A DNA stretch of 64,000 nucleotides, from the NCBI GenBank assembly GCA_035568175.1, contig DATMON010000018.1:124001-188000 (forward strand), read 5' to 3'. Position numbers and translations under genes: made by a program. A model generated the notes under the pieces. It was not told where the DNA came from. It saw only the letters and a list, made by a program, of their open reading frames with translations, and did no database searches. Position 1 is the stretch's first letter; every line of letters starts with the position of its first letter. Shown one piece after another: positions 35,497 through 44,232 of this stretch. Source of the DNA: AV40 sp035568175 (GTDB taxonomy: Bacteria; Verrucomicrobiota; Verrucomicrobiia; Chthoniobacterales; UBA10450).

Positions 35497-37035
35497 ATGG
35501 CCGGCCCGGTGATGCTCATTATTCGAGATGGCTGGGGCATCAATCCCGGCGGCAAGAAATCGTGTGAGCAAAACGGAGACGCCACTCTCCTGGCCCGTAC
35601 TCCCTTTCACGACCAGCTGTATCGCGATTATCCTGGTAGCAAACTCAGCGCCAGTGGCTCGGATGTTGGTCTGCCCGAAGGCCAAATGGGGAACTCGGAA
35701 GTCGGGCATCTGAATTTGGGTGCGGGCCGCATCGTTTTGCAGGACCTCACGCGAATCAATCAGGCGATCGCCGCTGGTGAGCTCGCACAAAATGGCGTCG
35801 CGCAAGAAACTTTCGCAACCGCGAGCGGACATCGCCTTCATTTGTTAGGCCTGGTTTCGGATGGCGGCGTCCACAGCCATTACGATCACATGATTGCGCT
35901 CGCCAATGCAGCCAAGCTCGCAGGTGTTGATGAGATCTTTGTGCATGCATTTACCGATGGACGGGATTCATCGCCGACCGGCGGTCGCGAATATTTGAAG
36001 ACCTGCGAAGAACAACTGCGCAAGAGCGGCGCGAAAATTGTGACGGTTGTGGGTCGTTATTTCGCGATGGACCGCGATCGCCGTTGGGACCGGACGAAGA
36101 AAGGATGGGACGCGGTCGTTCTCGGCCGTGGCGAGGCTTGCAACGAATCACCGGCAACCGCGGTAGATCGCCAATATCGCGCCGGCAAGACGGATGAGTT
36201 CATGCCGCCGCTGATTTTTGCTCAGCCGAACGAGCAACGCGTTCGCGATGGCGACGTCGTTTTGTTTTTCAACTTCAGGGCGGATCGCGCGCGCCAATTA
36301 TCGCAAGCGTTTCTGTTCAAGGACTTCGATTGCTTCGACCGCCAAGTGTGGCCGCAAGTCAAATTCACTTCTTTAACCGAGTACGATGTTCGTTTTCCGT
36401 CGCCGTTCATCTTCCCTTCGCAAGACCTGGAAAATATCCTCGGCGAATTGGTGAGCGCAGCGGGCAAATCGCAGCTCCGTATCGCTGAAACAGAAAAGTA
36501 CGCGCACGTAACCTATTTCTTTAATGGCGGAGTCGAAAAGCCTTTTCCGGGCGAAGAGCGGAAACTGATCCCGTCGCCAAAAAACGTCGCCACTTACGAT
36601 TTGAAGCCTGAAATGAGCGCGTTTGAGGTTACCGAACGACTTCTCACGCGTCTTCGCGAGTTTGACCTTGTCATTCTAAACTTTGCCAATCCAGATATGG
36701 TTGGTCACACCGGCGTTGTGAAAGCCGGAATTAAAGCGGTCGAAACGGTAGATGAATGCTGCAGCCGAATCATTCCGAAACTGCTTGAGCTCGACGGGAA
36801 GTGCATTGTTACCGCCGATCACGGCAATTGCGAACAGATGCGAAATGCCGACGGCTCACCGAATACTGCGCACACCACAAACCTTGTTCATTTCATTTAC
36901 GTGGCGAAGGACGCCGGACGATTTCGATGCGAAGACGGCATTTTGGCGGACGTTGCGCCAACGCTTCTGTTTTTGCTCGGAATGGAAAAACCGAAAGAAA
37001 TGACCGGCCGCAACTTACTGGTCAAACGCGGATAA
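35497..37035 (+). CDS. gpmI: 2,3-bisphosphoglycerate-independent phosphoglycerate mutase
   Basis: This 512-residue enzyme interconverts 3- and 2-phosphoglycerate with two Mn ions. Landmarks are MLIIRDGWGINPGG (metal Asp), the nucleophile region GQMGNSEVGHLNLGAGRIV, HAFTDGRDSSPTGG, the FNFRADRARQLS segment, NFANPDMVGHTGVV and the C-terminal TADHGNCEQM. Length matches GpmI. It diverges from the phosphatase-like gene with an 85-base gap and converges with the 37048-37773 gene, only 12 bases apart. Confidence 0.96.
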   Translation: MAGPVMLIIRDGWGINPGGKKSCEQNGDATLLARTPFHDQLYRDYPGSKLSASGSDVGLPEGQMGNSEVGHLNLGAGRIVLQDLTRINQAIAAGELAQNGVAQETFATASGHRLHLLGLVSDGGVHSHYDHMIALANAAKLAGVDEIFVHAFTDGRDSSPTGGREYLKTCEEQLRKSGAKIVTVVGRYFAMDRDRRWDRTKKGWDAVVLGRGEACNESPATAVDRQYRAGKTDEFMPPLIFAQPNEQRVRDGDVVLFFNFRADRARQLSQAFLFKDFDCFDRQVWPQVKFTSLTEYDVRFPSPFIFPSQDLENILGELVSAAGKSQLRIAETEKYAHVTYFFNGGVEKPFPGEERKLIPSPKNVATYDLKPEMSAFEVTERLLTRLREFDLVILNFANPDMVGHTGVVKAGIKAVETVDECCSRIIPKLLELDGKCIVTADHGNCEQMRNADGSPNTAHTTNLVHFIYVAKDAGRFRCEDGILADVAPTLLFLLGMEKPKEMTGRNLLVKRG

Positions 37036-37047
37036 GATCTACATCTC

Positions 37048-37773
37048 CTAAGATCGACAATCTGCGCCGGTGATCTTTTCGAAGGTGATTTCGTGCTGTC
37101 GATTTAAGGCGCGGGTACCGGCAACGGCAATCCTCTCCAAAAAGCGCAGTTGATTTTCAGGCTGCATTTCGTGCCATGTTGGTTTGCGGGCCAGAATCAA
37201 TTCGCCGTTCGATTCAATCAACGCGCCCCAGCTGATCGGAATTTCGGGTTCGCGAAACAATTGACTCGGCAGGACGAGAAAAAACAAATTCGCACAGCGA
37301 TAGCGAATGAGTGTTTCGAATTTCGTGCAATCGAAGAGCCGGTTTTGTAATCCCTGTATTTGCCGCACCACCTGTTTATAGCCGCGGTGGTTGATCGCAC
37401 TGAAATTATGCGAGTCGAATTCGGCGAAGAGCGAATCGGCTACGCGTAGAGCCGGATAATGCACGCGCAAATTCCTCTCCAAGACTTCGCGACGATGGTA
37501 AACTTTCTCCAAGCGCCGCATCGTTGTCGAAGTGCACCCGTTGTCTCGTCGAAAATCGACCACCGCTTGTTTGCACTCGAAAATCGCGGTGACGCCCGGT
37601 TGTTTTCCATTCTGGCGATATGCTGCCATGTCGGCGCGATATCGACATCGCGGCAAGGTGACTTCCATTGCGCATGCGGCGTAGCCTTGCCTCTGCGCCC
37701 AAATCAGAGCCAGGCGCTTCAGACGAGCATGCGCCTCTGTTTCGCCGTTACGACTCGTTAGGCGCTGACCCAT
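37048..37773 (-). CDS. Putative PD-(D/E)XK-type nuclease
   Basis: This 241-residue protein belongs to no family I can name. Near the N-terminus an Asp in CRYRADMAAY is followed about 20 residues later by TAIFECKQAVVDFRRDN. This D...ExK arrangement, with strands on both sides, is the hallmark of PD-(D/E)XK nuclease folds. A later beta-strand LFFLVLPSQLF is followed by a C-terminal helical part. The start at 37773 overlaps the end of hemB by 16 bases; the longer frame to 37962 is Arg-rich shadow of hemB. The last codons and stop contain a signal-word copy (37050-37061). Confidence 0.55.
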   Translation of the reverse strand: MGQRLTSRNGETEAHARLKRLALIWAQRQGYAACAMEVTLPRCRYRADMAAYRQNGKQPGVTAIFECKQAVVDFRRDNGCTSTTMRRLEKVYHRREVLERNLRVHYPALRVADSLFAEFDSHNFSAINHRGYKQVVRQIQGLQNRLFDCTKFETLIRYRCANLFFLVLPSQLFREPEIPISWGALIESNGELILARKPTWHEMQPENQLRFLERIAVAGTRALNRQHEITFEKITGADCRS

Positions 37774-38744
37774 TCCGCCAGTTCGCGCGCCCAATAGCTC
37801 ACGATGATGTCGGCGCCGGCGCGCTTGAGCGAAGTCATGATTTCCAGAACGGCGGCGCGTTCGTCGACGATGCCTTTTTCGGCGGCAGCCTTGATCATCG
37901 CGTATTCGCCGCTCACGTGATACACGGCCGTCGGTTTGCGAAAGCGCTCGCGCACGCGCCACAAGATGTCGATGTACGGTAATGCCGGTTTGATCATCAC
38001 GATGTCCGCGCCTTCGTCGATATCGAGACCGACCTCGCGCAAGGCCTCATCAGCATTTGCCGAATCCATTTGATAGGAGCGGCGATCTCCAAATTGCGGT
38101 GGACTTTCCGCGGCTTCGCGAAATGGACCGTAAAAAACAGAAGCAAACTTCGCCGCGTAACTCATAATTCCGGTTTCAGCAAAGCCGTTCATATCGAGCG
38201 CTTCGCGAATTGCGCCAATGCGGCCATCCATCATGTCGCTGGGCGCGACCATGTCTGCGCCGGCCTGCGCGTGGGAGAGCGCGGTTTTCACTAGAAGATC
38301 GACAGTCTGATCATTGAGAACATGGAAGTGATCGCCGTCGATGCGAGTCACACCGCAATGGCCGTGACTCATATATTCGCAAAGACAAACATCCGTAATT
38401 GCGACCACTTCCGGACATTTGTCCTTAATCGCGCGCAAGGCTTTTTGCACAACGCCGCCTTCGGCATAAGCGCCGCTCGCTTGCTCATCCTTTTTTTCCG
38501 GAATCCCAAAAAGGAGAACTGCTTGGAGTCCGGCGTCTTGCGCCTGCCGCGCTTCGTCCACAATTTCGCCAAGCGGGAGCTGAAAAACGCCCGGCATGCT
38601 TACGATCGGGCGTCGTTTGTCGATCTTCTCGTTCACGAAAAGAGGCAACACGAAATCGTGCGCGGTGAGATTGGTTTCGCGAACGAGATTCCGCAGTGCT
38701 GGAGACCGGCGCAGCCGTCGCGGACGATGAACCAGCTTTCGCAC
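37758..38744 (-). CDS. hemB: Porphobilinogen synthase (5-aminolevulinate dehydratase)
   Basis: This 328-residue tetrapyrrole enzyme condenses two 5-aminolevulinate molecules. The visible sites are the start RPRRLRRSPALRNLVRET, the catalytic lysines in YAAKFASVFYGPFREA and IVMIKPALPYIDI, and VAPSDMMDGRIGAIR. The metal-site region ITDVCLCEYMSHGHCG has the cysteines of a zinc-dependent enzyme. The start is GTG at 38744. Two signal-word copies fall inside (38295 plus, 38618 minus), read as TVDL and KIDK. It diverges from coaX. Confidence 0.95.
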   Translation of the reverse strand: MRKLVHRPRRLRRSPALRNLVRETNLTAHDFVLPLFVNEKIDKRRPIVSMPGVFQLPLGEIVDEARQAQDAGLQAVLLFGIPEKKDEQASGAYAEGGVVQKALRAIKDKCPEVVAITDVCLCEYMSHGHCGVTRIDGDHFHVLNDQTVDLLVKTALSHAQAGADMVAPSDMMDGRIGAIREALDMNGFAETGIMSYAAKFASVFYGPFREAAESPPQFGDRRSYQMDSANADEALREVGLDIDEGADIVMIKPALPYIDILWRVRERFRKPTAVYHVSGEYAMIKAAAEKGIVDERAAVLEIMTSLKRAGADIIVSYWARELAEWVSA

Positions 38745-39353
38745 GCAACGAGGCTACGCGTTTGCGGATTAGGTCGCAAGTTCACTACTTGACGGCGCTG
38801 CGTGTTCGCATTGAACTCGCACCATTGTGCGTGCGACGAATTATCTGTTGATCGATATCAGCAATTCGTTCACTAAGCTGGCGCTGGCGACACGGCGACG
38901 GGTTTTGGAGCCGGTCCGAATACCAACCGACAAATTTACAGGCGCTGCGCTCGGACGATTTGTGCGACGACGCAAGATCGACATCTTCGTTGTTTGCTCG
39001 GTCGTGCCGAAGAAAAATGCCGCCGTCCGGAAAGTGGCAAAGCGGTCGAGGATTTTATGGTTAACGCCGCAGGTCGAACTCGGCGTTGGAATCGATTATC
39101 CAAATCCGAAAACAATTGGAGCAGATCGCTTGGCGAACGCGGCGGCAGTCGCCGCACTTTATGGATGTCCGGCCATCGTGGTCGATTTCGGAACAGCAGT
39201 CACTTTCGATATCGTCTCAGCGCAACGAAAATATATCGGCGGGGTGATTGCGCCCGGACTGGAATCGATGACCAACTTTCTCTATCAGCGCACGGCGTTA
39301 CTACCAAAGCTCTCTCTAAAGGAGCCGCGTTCAGCCGTTGGAAGATCGACAAT
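38295..39353. repeat. Local cluster of four AAGATCGACA words
   Basis: Perfect copies at 38295 (+), 38618 (-), 38974 (+) and 39342 (+) fall in hemB and coaX, spaced 320-370 bases apart. This is the densest cluster in the window, about seven times the average density. Confidence 0.75.
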
Positions 39354-39570
39354 CGAGGCGATGCGCTCCGGCGCGGTGATCGGCTATCGTGGGCTCGTGC
39401 GCGAAATCATTGCCAGGATCAAGGCGGAGCGTTTCCCTCGGAAAAAAGTGTATGTGGTTGCGACCGGCGGATATGCGGATTTGATCGGTGCGCGACTGCG
39501 CGAGATCGATGCTGTACATCCAAATCTTACTGTGGAAGGGCTGCGAATCGTGGCAAATCTCAACGCCTGA
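38827..39570 (+). CDS. coaX: Type III pantothenate kinase
   Basis: This 247-residue ASKHA-fold kinase does the first step of CoA synthesis. Motifs: the phosphate loop LLIDISNSFTKLALA, the substrate-site segment TIGADRLANAAA, the catalytic VDFGTAVTFDIV and GVIAPGLESM. The C-terminal VYVVATGGYADLI is also typical. The first loop has ISNSFTK where the family more often has GNT-R, a mild variation. The start is GTG at 38827, 82 bases from hemB. Two signal-word copies lie inside (38974 and 39342), read as KIDI and RSTI. Confidence 0.92.
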   Translation: MRATNYLLIDISNSFTKLALATRRRVLEPVRIPTDKFTGAALGRFVRRRKIDIFVVCSVVPKKNAAVRKVAKRSRILWLTPQVELGVGIDYPNPKTIGADRLANAAAVAALYGCPAIVVDFGTAVTFDIVSAQRKYIGGVIAPGLESMTNFLYQRTALLPKLSLKEPRSAVGRSTIEAMRSGAVIGYRGLVREIIARIKAERFPRKKVYVVATGGYADLIGARLREIDAVHPNLTVEGLRIVANLNA

Positions 39571-39673
39571 AGGGGCCTCAATTCCGGCTGTTTCGCCCCC
39601 TCAGAAAATCCTCTTCAAGCGTCAAAATTTAGGCTTGTAATCGGGCTTTTGAAAAGCTTTGATTGGAGGAGGC

Positions 39674-42600
39674 ATGAAGATTCGGAAAATCGCGGCGGTC
39701 GCAGTGTTGGTGCTCGGTTCCTTGGCAGCGGACAACGTTGCCCCCTCGAAAGCGGAACTCGAAGCAATGTACGACAAAGCTTTTCGAGCATTCGACGCGA
39801 ATAATTTTCCGGAAGCGCTGAAAGAACTCGACTCGATTGACGCGCGTCAGCCGGACCTCGCCGAGTCGCAAAATTTACGCGGCGTGATCATGATGCGCCA
39901 AGGCATCTACGACAAAGCCGAGGCCGCGTTGCACGAGGCGTTACGGATCGATTCGAAATTTTGGAACGCCCGTTTTAATTTAGCCGAGATTCCGTTTCTC
40001 AGAAAGGATTGGGCTGAGGCGCGCAATCGCTTTCAGGAATTACTTTCGAGCAACGCGTCCGAACTCCAGGGCGAAGCGACGCAACTCATTCAATATAAAA
40101 TTCTGCTGACCTATTTGCTCGAGGGCAAAGAGAATATGGTCGATTCGATTCTGGCCAAGTTCGAGCTTTCTCCCGACACGCCGGCGGTTCACTACGCCAA
40201 CGCGGCCATCGCACTGCAGCAAAATAAGACGAAGGAAGCGAAGGATTGGATGGCGCAAGCGGAAAAGAATTTTTCGCCGCAACTGAACAAACTTTTTGCC
40301 GAGTCGCTTTACGAAGTCGGGTGGCTGCAAAAACAAGCCGGCCAATCACGTGCAGCACTTGAGCTGACCACAGCGGCTGAGCGCGCGGCTAAGGGCAAGG
40401 CGTTTGCTCGCTCACGCGTCGAGCAGGCGCGGCAAGCTTATCAGCAACGCGACCTTGTCGCCGCCCGCAAATTTATCGATGACGCAGACGCAGCCGATCC
40501 GAACCAGCCAGCGACTTTGAATCTGCGCGGCGAAATTTTGCTCGAGCAAAAGCAGTTCGATCAGGCCGAAGCCGAATTTAAAAAGGCGCTGAAGGCCGAT
40601 TCAAAATTCCGACAGGCACAATTTAATCTGGCGCTGGTTCCGTTGAAGAAAAAAGATTACGCCACCGCGCGTGATCGATTTGAAGCGCTCTTGAGCAAAG
40701 TACCCGGCGGAGACAAAGGTGAGGCGGCGCAGCTCATCAAATTCAACGTCTACATGACATGGTTGCTGGAAGGCAAAGACAGTCGCGCCCAGAAGTTGAT
40801 GGAGCAGTTTCAATTTACCGGCGACACGCCGGCTCTTTATTACGCGCAGGCCGCATGGGAGTTTAAACATAACAATCCAACCAAGGCGACCGATTGGATT
40901 ACTTCCGCCAAGAAAATTTATTCGCCCGCGCTGAATGTTGTGTTCGCGGATTCGTTCTACGATCTCGGCTGGATGCAAAGCCCGGCGCTCGCGACGTCGC
41001 CGGCGCCGGCCGCCGAAGCCGCCACGGCTTTAGCTGAAGCACAGACCGAATCAAGTCCGGCAATTGAACCGAGCCCGATCCCTGGAGCGGCTGCTGCGAA
41101 GGGTAAGACAGCCGAAGCTAAGACCAAGGCCGCTGCGCCCGCGATTGCCGGAATGGAAGCGACCGCTCCAAAACCGGAAGAAGCCGCGGCCAGCACCACC
41201 GTCAAAGAATCCTCCGGCGCTGCGCCCGGGTCGCTGGCAGCTGGCAGTCCAGCCAGACCTGAAGAGATTCCGACGTCGCCGGCTCCCAATTTCTCACCTG
41301 TCGTAGAAACGCCAGTGGCGGCGGCTGGTGCCCCAGCCTCGTCCGCGGTGGTCCCTAGCACACGCGAAGAACCGGTAGTTGCACAATCCGAGCCCGCGAA
41401 GGCGCCGGTTCGGGCGCCGGCGCCTCCGGTTGCCGCCGCGAAAGCGCCAGTGGTCGCCGCAGCGTCGGCCACCCCTGCTACCGCGCTTGCGCCCGCGCAT
41501 GTTGGCGAGGTTTCTCGCGGAAAATTTGAAATCGGCAACTTATTCGCGGCCATTTTGGTTTTGGCTGGCATTGGGGTCATTGGCTGGGTCGTCGTGTTCG
41601 AAATTCGTCGCCGTGGCATCCATTTCCCAAGTTTCCGTCGTGCCGCACCAGCGACCGGCCCGCGGTTGGAAGGAATGGAATATGCAGGTGCGGCTCCCAA
41701 GGAAATGAAAGTTATGCCACGATTGAGTGGCGGGCCGCGACGGGTTTCGCTCAAATTGAAAGCATCCGAGCCGTCGCTTCGTCGCGCCGTGGTCCCAGTT
41801 GGAAAGCCGAGTCGCATGTTTGGCGGTGAGACGGCTGCGGAACCTGCTGTCGAGGGTAATGGTGAACGCCACCTCGAGCTTGAACCGGCGGTGGAAACAT
41901 TCGAGGCGGTTGGACCGGTGGTCGAGCAGGGCGCGATCCCGACGGAAACGGTTAGCGAGCCGGCTGCGCAACCCGAATGGTTCGCGCCTCAGCCTGAACA
42001 GCCGGCAGTTGGAATTCCGCAACCAGTCGTCACTCAAGCGGAAGAAATTACGGTCCCCGAAATTCAGCCAGTCTTTGCCGAAGCTGCAACGATTGCGGAA
42101 CCCGAAATTCAACCCGTTTTTTCGCAAGTAGAAGCGGTTGCCGAACCAGAAATCGAGCCTGTGGGTCAGGGTCAACCGATTCCTCAGTTGACGCCTGTGG
42201 AGGAACCGTCCATCATTGAAGTCGTCACTGAACCCGAACCGGCCGGATTTGACGCGCTTCGTCAACCTAGCGAACCGTCTGTTGAGCCTGTTTTCGAGTC
42301 ACGAATTTACGAACCAACCACACCAGTAAACATGCCTGAACCGATCCAAATCCCAACCGCTCCAGCCGGGCGAGGTGGCGCACCTCATCCAGCGGGCGCG
42401 ATGCAAACTGCCGTCCAACTCACTTTCGCTTTCGAGATTGCGTCGATGCAACTGACTCCAACGTTCAAGATGGGTGCGTTGCAGCTACGACCGGCCTCAA
42501 AAGTCGTGACCATGCGTCTGGCTGGCTCGGCTCCGCAGCCGGCAATGAATCTTCAAGTGACTTTTGAGATAGCCCGGATCCAGCCGGCCGGCGGAACGCT

Positions 42601-42985
42601 CGGAAGCGTCCGCCTCACGCCGTCACAACAGCAACGTCCAACCGTGGTCGGATCGCCTTCGTTTACTGTTGGCGGTCTGCATCTGGTCTCGGATTTTGCG
42701 GCCGCACCGCTTCAGCTAACGCCATCCCAGCAGGGACAAGCCGCAGTCCACGTGGTTGCTCCGTTCCAAATCGCGACCGTCGAGTTTTCACCCTCGTTCG
42801 AAATCTCGTCGATTGTGCTCAATTCGAATTCCAAGCAGGTGTCAGTGCAACTCCCAAGCGCGGGCGGTGCCGCCGTCGAAGGCGCGCCAGTATTCGAGAT
42901 TTCGAATTTGCAGCTGACTGGCAGCGGCGAAATCGGAATGATGCAGCTGAACCTGGTCGGTCAGAGTCCAAAGCGCGCGGCCTAA
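39674..42985 (+). CDS. TPR protein with membrane helix and beta-repeat tail
   Basis: This 1103-residue protein is not one I recognise as a whole. After a signal-like segment come two homologous TPR blocks of about 200 residues (about 20-225 and 235-440), each ending DTPA-(H/Y)YA, then PALN or PQLN, then GW(L/M)Q. An Ala/Pro-rich linker (about 445-610) leads to one membrane helix (FAAILVLAGIGVIGWVVVFEI, about 620-640). A Pro/Glu-rich region and a C-terminal set of short beta-like repeats (about 915-1090: FEIASMQLTP, FEIARIQPA, FEISNLQLTG and others) follow. A strong GGAGGAGG lies just before the ATG at 39674, which settles the start. It is probably an envelope scaffold. Confidence 0.75.
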   Translation: MKIRKIAAVAVLVLGSLAADNVAPSKAELEAMYDKAFRAFDANNFPEALKELDSIDARQPDLAESQNLRGVIMMRQGIYDKAEAALHEALRIDSKFWNARFNLAEIPFLRKDWAEARNRFQELLSSNASELQGEATQLIQYKILLTYLLEGKENMVDSILAKFELSPDTPAVHYANAAIALQQNKTKEAKDWMAQAEKNFSPQLNKLFAESLYEVGWLQKQAGQSRAALELTTAAERAAKGKAFARSRVEQARQAYQQRDLVAARKFIDDADAADPNQPATLNLRGEILLEQKQFDQAEAEFKKALKADSKFRQAQFNLALVPLKKKDYATARDRFEALLSKVPGGDKGEAAQLIKFNVYMTWLLEGKDSRAQKLMEQFQFTGDTPALYYAQAAWEFKHNNPTKATDWITSAKKIYSPALNVVFADSFYDLGWMQSPALATSPAPAAEAATALAEAQTESSPAIEPSPIPGAAAAKGKTAEAKTKAAAPAIAGMEATAPKPEEAAASTTVKESSGAAPGSLAAGSPARPEEIPTSPAPNFSPVVETPVAAAGAPASSAVVPSTREEPVVAQSEPAKAPVRAPAPPVAAAKAPVVAAASATPATALAPAHVGEVSRGKFEIGNLFAAILVLAGIGVIGWVVVFEIRRRGIHFPSFRRAAPATGPRLEGMEYAGAAPKEMKVMPRLSGGPRRVSLKLKASEPSLRRAVVPVGKPSRMFGGETAAEPAVEGNGERHLELEPAVETFEAVGPVVEQGAIPTETVSEPAAQPEWFAPQPEQPAVGIPQPVVTQAEEITVPEIQPVFAEAATIAEPEIQPVFSQVEAVAEPEIEPVGQGQPIPQLTPVEEPSIIEVVTEPEPAGFDALRQPSEPSVEPVFESRIYEPTTPVNMPEPIQIPTAPAGRGGAPHPAGAMQTAVQLTFAFEIASMQLTPTFKMGALQLRPASKVVTMRLAGSAPQPAMNLQVTFEIARIQPAGGTLGSVRLTPSQQQRPTVVGSPSFTVGGLHLVSDFAAAPLQLTPSQQGQAAVHVVAPFQIATVEFSPSFEISSIVLNSNSKQVSVQLPSAGGAAVEGAPVFEISNLQLTGSGEIGMMQLNLVGQSPKRAA

Positions 42986-43058
42986 TCCTCCGGCACCCAA
43001 GCCCGAGATCGACATCTTTCTGAGCGATTTCGACAAATCGCTGCACCCTTGCCGCGGA

Positions 43059-44177
43059 TTACCGCCGCTTAACGAAGTTGCTGCGGTTTAGCGACCGCAA
43101 CTGTTTAGGTAAAAATTCGCCGTCTCGCCGGATTAATTTCCGGTCGAAATAAATCTCGCCGCCGCCATAACTCGGCCGCTGGATGTTGACCATGTCCCAA
43201 TGGACCTGGCTGCGATTGCTGTTGTCTGCTTCTTCGTAGGCTTGGCCGGGAGTGAAATGAAATGACCCGGCGATTTTTTCATCAAAAAGGATATCGCGCA
43301 TCGGTTCGAGAACATACGGATTGAATCCGAGCGAAAACTCGCCGATGTAGCGGGCTCCGGCATCGGAATCGAGGATCTTATTGAGTTTTTCAGTTTGGTT
43401 GCTTTTCGCCTCAACAATTTTGCCTTGGCGAAAATTGAGACGAATCCCGTCGAAGGCAATGCTTTGATAAATGGTCGGGGCGTTGAATGTGATATGGCCC
43501 TCTACGGAATTTTTGACGGGCGCCGTAAACACTTCTCCGTCCGGAATGTTGCGGTCACCTCCGCAAATCACCGCTGGAATTCCTTTGATGCTAAATCGGA
43601 GATCGGTTCCCGGGCCTTTGATTTCGACCCGGTCGGTTTTTTCCATTAAAGTTTTGAGCGCTTTCATTCCAGGCTGCAGTTTGCGGTAATCGAGCGTGCA
43701 AACTTGGAAGTAAAAATCTTCGAACGCTTGCGTGCTCATTCCCGCGAGCTGAGCCATGGAGGGAGTCGGCCATCGCAGCACGACCCATTTGGTTTTCTTG
43801 ACTCGTTGGTCCTGAACCGGTCGCATTTTCTTGGCCACTAGCTGCATTTTTGCCACCGGCACATCGGACAATTCGGTGATGTTATTGCTTCCTCGCAACG
43901 CGATGTAAGCGTGCATCTTTTTCATGCGTGTCAATTCATGACGGGAGGCCAGGGTAAGTTGTCGATCCGATGCTTCCAAGGCAAGCTCGCGCCCAACGCG
44001 AGCGCGCTGAACCTGCACGAACGGAATGGCGCCCGCTTTTCGCGCAGCTCGAATGAGCGCGATGGTCATCTCATCCGGAACATCGAAAGCTTCAATCAAG
44101 ACGTTCTCGTTCCGTTTGAGCCGGGTCGAGTATTCCACCAAAAGTTTGGCGAGTTCATCAAAACGGGCGTCGTGCAT
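43059..44177 (-). CDS. M29-family metallo-aminopeptidase
   Basis: This 372-residue enzyme resembles thermophilic aminopeptidases (AmpS/PepS type), cytoplasmic zinc or cobalt exopeptidases. Probable metal ligands are Glu in IPDGEVFTAPV, Glu in GEFSLGFNP, His in GSFHFTPGQAYEEAD, and the His-Asp pair in VHWDMVNI. N-terminal landmarks such as KRNENVLIEA fit. It is the last gene of a minus-strand run starting at about 51.5 kb, 55 bases after rsmB. A one-mismatch copy of the signal word lies just beyond its stop, at 43005-43016. Confidence 0.9.
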   Translation of the reverse strand: MHDARFDELAKLLVEYSTRLKRNENVLIEAFDVPDEMTIALIRAARKAGAIPFVQVQRARVGRELALEASDRQLTLASRHELTRMKKMHAYIALRGSNNITELSDVPVAKMQLVAKKMRPVQDQRVKKTKWVVLRWPTPSMAQLAGMSTQAFEDFYFQVCTLDYRKLQPGMKALKTLMEKTDRVEIKGPGTDLRFSIKGIPAVICGGDRNIPDGEVFTAPVKNSVEGHITFNAPTIYQSIAFDGIRLNFRQGKIVEAKSNQTEKLNKILDSDAGARYIGEFSLGFNPYVLEPMRDILFDEKIAGSFHFTPGQAYEEADNSNRSQVHWDMVNIQRPSYGGGEIYFDRKLIRRDGEFLPKQLRSLNRSNFVKRR

Positions 44178-44232
44178 AGAAGGCTATGATTCCATCGTGG
44201 GCGCGGGATGCAACCGCTGCCCTACGGTCTGA

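Noticed and set aside
39570..39602. GGGGC...GCCCC pairing after coaX
   Set aside because: Short stem with a loop of about 19 bases and no T run following it.
40957..41817. 286-residue minus-strand frame opposite the TPR/beta-repeat gene
   Set aside because: Ala/Gly/Pro-rich mirror of the Ala/Pro linker; the plus-strand gene has a strong ribosome site and domain structure.
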